Source: Natronomonas sp.
GTDB lineage: Archaea; Halobacteriota; Halobacteria; Halobacteriales; Haloarculaceae
NCBI GenBank assembly: GCA_007121575.1
Contig: SKKJ01000081.1
Coordinates: 1 to 8,161, forward strand
Direction: 5' to 3'
DNA length: 8,161 nucleotides
Shown here: one piece after another, positions 1 to 4,930 of the stretch
How the letters are laid out: the number at the start of each line of letters is the position of its first letter
How positions within the stretch are numbered: the stretch's first letter is position 1
The notes under the pieces: model-generated
What the model saw: only the letters and a program-made list of their open reading frames with translations
The model's database searches: none
Told to the model about the DNA's origin: nothing
Translations under genes and position numbers: made by a program

Positions 1-621
1 ATCTACGAGATGTGGTTCGAGGGCGAATACGAGACCCGCTCCGCATACGGCGGCAAAAAAGCGCTGGAGGTGTTCGATGAGACGATCGACGTGGTGTTAC
101 TCGATCGACGGATGCCGAGAATGTCCGGTGACGAAGTGCTCGAGCGGCTTCGCGAGAACGGACACGACTGCCCGGTCGTGATGGTGACGGCGGTCGAACC
201 CGATCAGGGAATCGTCGAACTCGCCTTCGACGAGTACGTGGTCAAACCGGCTGACCGTGCGGAACTGATCGAGGCGGTCGATCGAGCGCTCGCCCGGGCA
301 TCTGACGAGACCGCCAACGACGTTCTCGACGCGCTCGGCGACAAAAAGACCCGGCAGTGCTGTCGCGTTCTCAACGGCGCAGAACGGAGTGCGCGCGAGG
401 TTTCCGAGCTGACCGGATACTCGTTACCGACGGTGTACCGACGGCTCAACGTCCTCCGACAGGCGGGACTCATCGAGAGCCGAACGCAGATCGATCCGGG
501 CGGGGACCACTACGAAGCGTTCACCACGACGACCGCGCGAATCACGGTCGATCTCGACGAGTTCGAGGTTTACCGCGAACCGAAATCCGAACAAGAAAAC
601 GAACACGAAACCGAATTTTGA
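1..621 (+). CDS. Response regulator, receiver domain fused to winged helix-turn-helix (5' end missing)
   Basis: This is a two-component-type regulator whose N-terminus lies before the window; the frame is open from base 1, so the ATG at 10 is probably internal. What remains of the CheY-like receiver (to about nt 300) shows the phospho-acceptor Asp in VVLLDRRMP (codon at 103-105), the conserved Thr in VMVTA (187-189) and the conserved Lys in YVVKP (244-246). The first beta strand and its acidic pair are missing. The receiver resembles those of haloarchaeal HalX regulators. The C-terminal half (about nt 330-580) is instead a winged helix-turn-helix of ArsR/TrmB type, with a recognition-helix region SLPTVYRRLNVLRQAGLIES, so it is probably DNA-binding. 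The last residues are hydrophilic and charged. Seen: receiver residues and HTH pattern. Inferred: a phosphorylation-controlled transcription factor. No histidine kinase or target is visible here. Confidence 0.85.
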   Translation: MYEMWFEGEYETRSAYGGKKALEVFDETIDVVLLDRRMPRMSGDEVLERLRENGHDCPVVMVTAVEPDQGIVELAFDEYVVKPADRAELIEAVDRALARASDETANDVLDALGDKKTRQCCRVLNGAERSAREVSELTGYSLPTVYRRLNVLRQAGLIESRTQIDPGGDHYEAFTTTTARITVDLDEFEVYREPKSEQENEHETEF

Positions 622-668
622 ACGGATCGCCGGACGTCGAACGACGGAACAACCGGTGGCTACGACAG

Positions 669-684
669 TTTTTAACCCCGGGGT
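669..684 (+). promoter_or_regulatory. Probable lpdA promoter (TATA box plus adjacent palindrome)
   Basis: TTTTTAA at 669-675 lies about 30 bp before the lpdA ATG at 703. That is the usual archaeal TATA spacing for a leaderless or nearly leaderless transcript. A perfect 10-bp palindrome ACCCCGGGGT (675-684) abuts the TATA box on its downstream side and could be a repressor site, but such GC palindromes also arise by chance. Confidence 0.5.
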
Positions 685-702
685 ACGTGTGACCGACAAC
701 GA

Positions 703-2127
703 ATGGTCGTCGGAGATATCGCAACCGGAACGGACGTACTGGTGATCGGCGGCGGCCCGGGCGGCTACGTGGCCGCGATACGGGCCGGACAGCTCGGTTT
801 AGACGTGACGCTCGTCGAGGCGGACGCCTACGGCGGAACGTGTCTCAACGAGGGGTGCATTCCCTCGAAAGCGCTGATTCACGTGACAGGTCTCGCCCAC
901 GAGGTCGAACACGCCGAATCGATGGGGCTGCACGCTCGCGCCGACATCGATGTCGGCGGCATGGTCGAGTGGAAAGACGAGATCGTCGATCAGCTCACGA
1001 GCGGCGTCGAAAAGCTCTGTAAAGCCAACGGCGTGAACCTCGTTCCCGGGCGGGCAGAGTTCGCGGACGCCAACACGGCCCGCGTGATCCACGGCGGGGA
1101 GGGACAGGGAAGCGAGTCGATCGACTTCGAACACGCGGTGATCGCGACCGGAAGCCGCCCGATCGAGCTCCCCGGATTGGAGTTCGACGGCGAGCGAATC
1201 CTCTCGTCCAGCGAGATCCTCTCGCTCGAATCGCTTCCGGAATCGGTGCTCGTCGTCGGCGGGGGCTACATCGGGATGGAGCTGTCGACGATGCTCGCAA
1301 AGCTCGGGACGAACGTCACCGTCGTCGAGATGCTTGATGACATCCTCCCCGGATACGACGACGACATCACCCGGACGGTCAGAAAGCGCGCCGAAAATCT
1401 CGGTGTCGACTTCCACTTCGGTGAAGCGGCGCAAGGCTGGACTGAAAAAGCCGCCGCCGCGTGCGTCACGACCGAAACCGAAGACGGCGAGACGAGCGAA
1501 TACACCGCCGAGCGCGTGCTCGTCGCGGTCGGCAGACAGCCGGCATCGGACACCTGCAACGTCGAGGCTGCCGGGCTCGAACCGAACGACAGAGGTGTGT
1601 TGGAGACGGACGACGCGACCCGAACCGCCGTCGAGCACATTCACGCCGTCGGCGACGTGGCCGGCGAGCCGATGTTGGCGCACAAAGCCTACAAGGAGGG
1701 TCACGTCGCCGCCGAAGTCATCGCCGGTGAGCCGACACGACTCGATTATCAGGCGATCCCGGCGGCGGTGTTCACCGATCCCGAGATCGGAACCGTCGGG
1801 CTGACGGTCGAGGAAGCCGAAGCCGAAGGGTTCGATCCCGTCGTCGGCGAGATGCCGCTGCGAGGCTCCGGGCGAGCGCTCACACTGGGCGATACCGACG
1901 GTTTCGTTCGGATCGTCGCCGACAGCGAGACGGAGTTCGTGCTCGGCGGGCAGATCGTCGCCCCGGACGCCTCAGAGCTGATCGCGGAGGTCGGCCTTGC
2001 AGTAGAGATGGGCGCACAGCTCGAAGACATCGCCGCGACGATCCACACCCATCCGACGCTGTCCGAGGCAGTCGCCGAAGCCGCGGCGAACGCCCGCGGG
2101 TCGGCGGTTCACACGCTGAACCGCTAA
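703..2127 (+). CDS. lpdA: Dihydrolipoyl dehydrogenase (E3)
   Basis: This FAD enzyme reoxidises dihydrolipoamide with NAD+ as the E3 component of 2-oxoacid dehydrogenase complexes or the glycine cleavage system, in the cytoplasm. The 474-residue length is normal for the family. The FAD-binding loop GGGPGG is at residues 16-21. The redox-active disulphide is C47/C52 in GTCLNEGCIPSK. The NAD-binding glycine motif in VVGGGYIGMEL starts near residue 184. A second FAD contact is in HAVGDVAGEPMLAH, and the C-terminal catalytic motif HTHPTLSE (448-455) supplies His450 and Glu455 from the partner subunit. All key residues are present. The ATG at 703 fits the promoter spacing and leaves a short natural N-terminus. 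No E1 or E2 gene is next to it, so the gene either follows its own promoter alone or its partners lie elsewhere. It converges on the next gene with a 26-bp gap. Confidence 0.96.
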   Translation: MVVGDIATGTDVLVIGGGPGGYVAAIRAGQLGLDVTLVEADAYGGTCLNEGCIPSKALIHVTGLAHEVEHAESMGLHARADIDVGGMVEWKDEIVDQLTSGVEKLCKANGVNLVPGRAEFADANTARVIHGGEGQGSESIDFEHAVIATGSRPIELPGLEFDGERILSSSEILSLESLPESVLVVGGGYIGMELSTMLAKLGTNVTVVEMLDDILPGYDDDITRTVRKRAENLGVDFHFGEAAQGWTEKAAAACVTTETEDGETSEYTAERVLVAVGRQPASDTCNVEAAGLEPNDRGVLETDDATRTAVEHIHAVGDVAGEPMLAHKAYKEGHVAAEVIAGEPTRLDYQAIPAAVFTDPEIGTVGLTVEEAEAEGFDPVVGEMPLRGSGRALTLGDTDGFVRIVADSETEFVLGGQIVAPDASELIAEVGLAVEMGAQLEDIAATIHTHPTLSEAVAEAAANARGSAVHTLNR

Positions 2128-2153
2128 GCGGCCGTTTCTCCCGACCCCACCGT

Positions 2154-3179
2154 TCAACGAGCCTCGATTCCGACGCCCTCGGCGATGAGCTCGTGCGATC
2201 GAAGCGCGTCGTCGTGATCCCGAACGGTGTGTTGAATCATCATTTCATCGACGCCGGCGCGGTCAGCGAGTTGCGCTAAGAGGCTGGCGAGCGTCTCCGG
2301 ACTGCCGGAGATCGCTCTCGGCCACTCCCCGTCGTCGAGCGTTTCGGGCGTCGGCTCCGGCGCGCCGCCGAGTTCGTCGATCGCCTCCTCGACGGAGGGA
2401 ACCGCGCTGATACCGCGGCGGCGGCGTTTATACGCGGCCTCCGAGACGGCACGGAGTCGCGCCGCCTTCTCATCCGTCTCCGCACAGACCGCGTTCACGG
2501 CGATCATTCCCTGCGGTTCATCGACTCCGCCGGGGAGCGATGACGGTTCGAACGAGTCGTAATACTCCTCGAACGCGTACATCGCGAACTGGGGGCGAAT
2601 GAACGAGGCGAAACAGTATCGAAGCCCGAGTTTACCCGCGAGCTCGGCGCTCGATGGGCTCGATCCGAGCAACCACGGAACGGGTGTTTCCGCGCCGGAA
2701 CGCGGGATCGAAAGCTCGCTGTAGGCGTGCTCCGGTGGATACGTATCGTAGAGGTGATTGATCACGGCCTCGACCTTCTCTCGATGGTCTTCGTCGGGGT
2801 TTTCGACGTGGCGGTCCGTTCCGAGCGCGTGATCGACCGCGGGCGAGCCGTTCGCGCGGCCCAGTCCGGCGTCGATCCGACCCGGTGCCAACCCATCGAG
2901 CGCGCCGAAGACCTCCGCGACCTTGAACGGGCTGTAGTTGTTGAGAAGGACGGCACCGGATCCGAGCCGAATCGAATCGGTCGCGCCGGCGAGTCGTCCG
3001 AGCAACACTTCGGGCGACGTCCCGGCGAGCGACGTCGCTCGGCCGTGGTGTTCTGCGACCCAAAACCGCGTATAGCCGAGGCGTTCGGCGTGTTTCGCAG
3101 CGGTAACGGTGTTCGCGTAGGCGTCGGCTGCCGTTCCGCCTTCGGGGATCGGCGAGAGATCGACGACGGAGAGATCCAT
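2154..3179 (-). CDS. LLM-class (luciferase-like) flavin-dependent oxidoreductase
   Basis: This is a 341-residue protein of the bacterial luciferase-like TIM-barrel superfamily, group 1 (YhbW/MsnO8-like). Members use FMNH2 or F420 in oxidations of mostly unknown substrates. The N-terminus MDLSVVDLSPIPEGG is the group signature. It is followed by RFWVAEHHG (38-46), RLGSGAVLLNNYSPFKVAE (71-89) and APGRIDAGLGRANGSP (98-113), typical of the cofactor face of the barrel. The middle has the WLLGSSPSSAELAGKLGL segment seen in this group. No signal peptide or membrane segment is seen. The start is chosen from the conserved N-terminus and from a TATA-like motif 25 bp upstream. It is transcribed divergently from pheA and convergently with lpdA, and neither neighbour tells its substrate. 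Family assignment is firm; the actual reaction and the choice of FMN or F420 are unknown. Confidence 0.9.
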   Translation of the reverse strand: MDLSVVDLSPIPEGGTAADAYANTVTAAKHAERLGYTRFWVAEHHGRATSLAGTSPEVLLGRLAGATDSIRLGSGAVLLNNYSPFKVAEVFGALDGLAPGRIDAGLGRANGSPAVDHALGTDRHVENPDEDHREKVEAVINHLYDTYPPEHAYSELSIPRSGAETPVPWLLGSSPSSAELAGKLGLRYCFASFIRPQFAMYAFEEYYDSFEPSSLPGGVDEPQGMIAVNAVCAETDEKAARLRAVSEAAYKRRRRGISAVPSVEEAIDELGGAPEPTPETLDDGEWPRAISGSPETLASLLAQLADRAGVDEMMIQHTVRDHDDALRSHELIAEGVGIEAR

Positions 3180-3200
3180 ACAGAGTGACAGAAGGGGTGA

Positions 3201-3207
3201 AAGATAA
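3201..3207 (-). promoter_or_regulatory. Possible promoter of the LLM oxidoreductase gene
   Basis: On the minus strand TTATCTT lies about 25 bp before the start codon at 3179, consistent with a leaderless transcript. The match to a TATA box is weak. The nearest stronger minus-strand TATA (TTTATATAT, 3274-3282) lies about 100 bp away. Confidence 0.35.
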
Positions 3208-3350
3208 CGATTCGGCTGTCGGCGGAGCTCGCCGCGCGAACGATGGAGGGCGGTCGTATCGCACCGAGCGAGATATATAAATCAGCGAGCGCGGTGAACG
3301 TGCGGTATATATAATGTGTCGAAAGTGCTTGGAACAAACGTGTTTATATA

Positions 3351-3369
3351 GGGTGGTAACCCCCTTTTT
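3351..3369 (+). terminator. Small GC hairpin followed by a T run (possible terminator)
   Basis: GGGT (3351-3354) can pair with ACCC (3359-3362) over a 4-nt loop, followed by two C and five T residues (3365-3369). Archaeal termination depends mainly on T runs. No plus-strand gene ends here, and the T run is also part of a TATA-like motif, so this is a weak call. Confidence 0.2.
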
Positions 3370-3454
3370 ATAAGAGTTTATAACTGATCGAGCGATTATT
3401 TATAAGTGGATTGAATATCTAATGCGACTGCTTATAATAGACAAACGGGCGGAT

Positions 3455-3464
3455 AACAGCTGTT
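3455..3464. promoter_or_regulatory. Perfect 10-bp palindrome AACAGCTGTT upstream of pheA
   Basis: This self-complementary site lies about 50 bp upstream of the pheA TATA box and 80 bp before its start codon, where an operator or activator site could sit. CGGAT is directly repeated on both sides (3450-3454 and 3465-3469). No protein can be assigned to it. Confidence 0.25.
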
Positions 3465-3510
3465 CGGATCGTTGCCGTCACTTATATGCAACCGGGAGCC
3501 GACACCCCAT

Positions 3511-3520
3511 CCCTTTTAAG
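3511..3520 (+). promoter_or_regulatory. Probable pheA promoter
   Basis: TTTTAA at 3514-3519 lies about 27 bp before the pheA ATG at 3544, the spacing expected for a leaderless haloarchaeal transcript. No Shine-Dalgarno sequence precedes the ATG, which agrees with this. Confidence 0.5.
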
Positions 3521-3543
3521 CGACCACGGCATACCGGACGTCG

Positions 3544-4347
3544 ATGAGAGCCCTCACGCTCGGTCCGGAAGGAACGTACTCACATCGTGCAACGAAGTCG
3601 ATCACCGACGATATCGAGTTCGTCGAGTCGATGACGGCGATCGTCGAGGGGGTCGCCAGCGGCGAGTACGAACGTGGCGTCGTTCCGATCGAAAACAGCA
3701 TTGAAGGATCGGTGTCAGAGTCGTTGGACGCCCTCGCAGACCGCAACGTTGCGATCGTCCGCGAGATCGTCACGCCGATCAAACACGCATTAATGGCGCA
3801 AAACGCCGAGTTCGAAATCGTCACGAGCCACCCACAGGCGCTCGCACAGTGTCGGAAGTTCCTGGCCGAAGAGTATCCGAGCGCGAAGACCGAGGCGGTT
3901 GCATCGACGGCCCGCGGCGTCGAACGGGCCCGCGAAGATCCGACAGTTGCGGCGATCGGTCACCCCGATACAGCGAGCGACGTCCTTCAGGTACTCGCTC
4001 GAGACATTCAAGACAACAACTCGAACGCGACCCGATTCGTCGTGCTCGCGCCCGAAACCGAGCGCTCCGACGCCGGCGGGAAAAGCACGGTGATCATCTA
4101 CCCGAACACGAACTTCCCCGGACTCCTTCTCGAGATGCTCGAACCGTTCGCGGAGCGGGACATCAACCTCTCTCGCGTCGAATCTCGGCCGAGCGGCGAA
4201 CGGCTCGGCGATTACGTATTCCACATCGACTTCGCGGCCGGGCTCTATGAGGACTGAGCAAAGGAAGCCATTGACGAACTCAGAGAGATCGCGACGCACG
4301 GGTGGGTCCGCGTGTTGGGTTCGTACGATACCGAACACGTACTGTAA
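3544..4347 (+). pseudogene. pheA: Prephenate dehydratase with in-frame stop at codon 238
   Basis: Prephenate dehydratase decarboxylates and dehydrates prephenate to phenylpyruvate in phenylalanine biosynthesis. The N-terminus MRALTLGPEGTYSHRA is the family start. The segment VPIENSIEGSVSESLDAL and the catalytic TRF motif (163-165, within NNSNATRFVVLAPE) show an intact catalytic domain (about 1-180). A C-terminal ACT domain (about 183-267) carries the phenylalanine-binding motif ESRP at 213-216. A TGA at 4255-4257 ends the frame after LYED, giving 237 residues. The same frame then continues without error through AKEAIDELREIATHGWVRVL and GSYDTEHVL to TAA at 4345-4347, the normal family C-terminus. 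The full reading would be 267 residues. CGA (Arg) to TGA is a single transition, and Arg is common after YED in relatives. As written, the product lacks the last helix and strand of the ACT domain. It may be inactive, or active but insensitive to phenylalanine. Sequencing error is also possible. Confidence 0.88.
4255..4257 (+). other. Premature in-frame TGA in pheA
   Basis: This codon falls where homologues usually have Arg and splits the ACT domain. Codons on both sides fit the family without a frame change, so it is a substitution, not an indel. Selenocysteine use is not known in haloarchaea and the position is not a Cys/Sec site, so recoding is unlikely. Confidence 0.85.
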
Positions 4348-4351
4348 ACTA

Positions 4352-4404
4352 CCCGACCCTACTTCGCTCGGTCTAACGACCTCGCTCGTTGAGGAAGGGG
4401 CCTC
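4352..4404. repeat. Palindromic structure of the presumed transposon right end
   Basis: GGTC (4370-4373) and GACC (4378-4381) form a short stem over TAAC, flanked by direct copies of TCGCTCG (4364-4370 and 4382-4388). An alternative stem pairs AACGA (4375-4379) with TCGTT (4386-4390). Outer C-rich bases (4352-4359) face a G-rich block (4393-4400) as an imperfect longer stem. This layered structure is typical of IS200/IS605 ends. Confidence 0.55.
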
Positions 4405-4423
4405 CGCCTCGCAATTTAGGTGA

Positions 4424-4466
4424 ACGGCACCGAGGGCGAACGCGTACCGTGGGCGAGCGGTGCCGT
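4424..4466. repeat. 9-bp inverted repeat with 25-nt spacer
   Basis: ACGGCACCG (4424-4432) is the exact reverse complement of CGGTGCCGT (4458-4466). It lies inside the structured spacer and would form a stem in single-stranded DNA or RNA. Confidence 0.8.
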
Positions 4467-4469
4467 GAA

Positions 4470-4484
4470 CGAGACGTCGTCTCG
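4470..4484. repeat. Perfect 15-bp palindrome with one central base
   Basis: CGAGACG (4470-4476), a single T, and CGTCTCG (4478-4484) form two perfect 7-bp arms. There is no loop, so it is more a protein-binding shape than an RNA hairpin. Confidence 0.75.
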
Positions 4485-4508
4485 CGAACCCCGTCAAACA
4501 GCCATCGA

Positions 4509-4536
4509 GTGTCGGTCTACCCGGCGAAACCGACAC
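4509..4536. repeat. 8-bp perfect stem, 12-nt loop (candidate left-end hairpin)
   Basis: GTGTCGGT (4509-4516) pairs exactly with ACCGACAC (4529-4536) over the loop CTACCCGGCGAA. The minus-strand position, opposite the presumed right end, fits a subterminal left-end hairpin of the kind bound by TnpA of IS200/IS605 elements. Confidence 0.7.
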
Positions 4537-4564
4537 AAGCGTTTTATGAGTGTAGACGAAATAG

Positions 4565-4616
4565 GGTCCACGAGCCGCTCCGTTCCGCACGAAAAGCGGA
4601 ACGGGTAGCCGTGGCC
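4565..4616. repeat. Long hairpin just upstream of the rpoH promoter
   Basis: CCGTTCCGC (4580-4588) pairs perfectly with GCGGAACGG (4596-4604) around ACGAAAA. Outside this, CCACG (4568-4572) pairs with CGTGG (4610-4614), and GG (4565-4566) can pair with CC (4615-4616), separated by small internal loops. The structure ends about 18 bp before the rpoH TATA box. It could be the end of the inserted element, a barrier to transcription from pheA, or a binding region. Confidence 0.7.
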
Positions 4617-4630
4617 GTCCAATTTGACAA

Positions 4631-4640
4631 CCCTTAAATC
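4631..4640 (+). promoter_or_regulatory. Probable promoter of the rpoH-rpoB2-rpoB1 operon
   Basis: TTAAAT at 4634-4639, preceded by ACAACCC, is the best TATA box before rpoH and would start transcripts near 4662-4665, giving a leader of about 40 nt. A second candidate, ATATAG (4649-4654), would give a leader of about 25 nt. No Shine-Dalgarno sequence stands before the rpoH ATG. Confidence 0.45.
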
Positions 4641-4702
4641 CCTCGCGCATATAGCACGCTGTAGTATCTCGTGACAGCTTCTTCCCCCGGCCAGCCAAAC
4701 TC

Positions 4703-4930
4703 ATGGTAGACGTAAGCCAACACACCCTGGTTCCGGAGCACACAGTCCTTGACCGCGACGCCGTCGAGGACGTGCTTTCGGAGTACGACATCAGACGCAC
4801 AGATTTGCCGAAAATACACCGACGCGACGCCGCGCTTCCCGAAGACGCCGAAGTGGGCGACGTGATCAAGATCGTCCGTGACTCGCGAACGACGGACAAA
4901 GCGATCGTATACCGACTGGTGGTAGAATGA
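4703..4930 (+). CDS. rpoH: DNA-directed RNA polymerase subunit H
   Basis: This 75-residue protein is the archaeal counterpart of the C-terminal assembly domain of eukaryotic Rpb5. It sits at the lower jaw of RNA polymerase near the downstream DNA channel. The sequence [20 protein letters not shown] and the segments [12 protein letters not shown] and [20 protein letters not shown] carry the family hallmarks: the VPEH start of the fold, the P-I/K and D-P/A turn before the central strand, and the GDVIKI/RTS-like ending. Archaeal RpoH lacks the eukaryotic N-terminal domain, so the small size is normal and the gene is complete. Its TGA overlaps the rpoB2 ATG by four bases (ATGA), so the two are translationally coupled. 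It opens the conserved archaeal operon that continues with the B and A subunit genes. The start is fixed by the conserved N-terminus. Confidence 0.96.
   Translation: MVDVSQHTLVPEHTVLDRDAVEDVLSEYDIRRTDLPKIHRRDAALPEDAEVGDVIKIVRDSRTTDKAIVYRLVVE

Larger units (their letters stand above)
3271..3490. other. AT-rich island with multiple TATA-like motifs in the divergent spacer
   Basis: The 364-bp gap between the LLM gene and pheA holds no convincing gene. Its central 220 bp contain TATA-like motifs at 3274-3280, 3306-3314, 3343-3350, 3365-3373, 3377-3383, 3399-3405, 3432-3438 and 3482-3487. Four are exact TTATAA hexamers, which are palindromic and so readable in both directions, starting at 3368, 3378, 3400 and 3432. 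The composition differs strongly from the GC-rich genes on both sides. It could be a complex two-way promoter region, a promoter for an unannotated small RNA, or an inserted or degenerate AT-rich segment. Bases 3180-3270 contain nothing I can name apart from the weak promoter noted separately. Confidence 0.55.
4348..4616 (-). mobile_element. Remnant or non-autonomous IS200/IS605 (IS1341-type) element, PATE/MITE-like
   Basis: Read on the minus strand, 4416-4350 resembles the right end of haloarchaeal IS200/IS605 elements as I remember them: a GC-rich block, the segment CGAGCGAGGTCGTTAGACCG, then CGAAGTAGGG and GTAGTTTAC at the edge. One frame reads RPLPQRARSLDRAK and ends at TAG (4361-4359), which looks like the last codons of tnpB; upstream of about 15 codons that frame is closed, so no transposase remains. 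Inverted repeats follow at 4424-4466, 4470-4484 and 4509-4536, the last a good candidate for a subterminal left-end hairpin. The 4565-4616 hairpin may or may not belong to it. No tnpA is present. The right edge is uncertain (about 4540 to 4616). Such coding-free palindrome-rich relatives are known from haloarchaea as PATEs. The family call is by recognition and was not verified by a search. Confidence 0.55.

Noticed and set aside
799..1704. 301-codon minus-strand open frame inside lpdA
   Set aside because: Antisense shadow of a fully conserved lpdA; no recognisable domain.
2762..3337. Minus-strand open frame running into the divergent spacer from the LLM gene region
   Set aside because: It is in another frame of the same strand as the LLM gene, with Ser/Arg-rich nonsense composition; the LLM reading is well supported.
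3271..3490. AT-rich island as a replication origin
   Set aside because: No long G-rich origin recognition box repeats and no orc1/cdc6 gene are present nearby.
4255..4257. TGA in pheA as a selenocysteine codon
   Set aside because: Haloarchaea are not known to make selenoproteins, the family has Arg rather than Cys here, and no selenocysteine insertion structure is apparent.
4381..4420. GAGGAAGGGGCC segment resembling a conserved RNase P RNA motif
   Set aside because: The other conserved RNase P blocks are not found at suitable distances, and the segment is better explained as the end of an IS200/IS605 element.
4389..4637. Small plus-strand open frames (82 and 62 codons) in the pheA-rpoH spacer
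   Set aside because: They overlap inverted repeats and the presumed transposon end, lack a promoter or ribosome binding site at the right distance, and have Arg-rich compositions typical of non-coding GC-rich frames.
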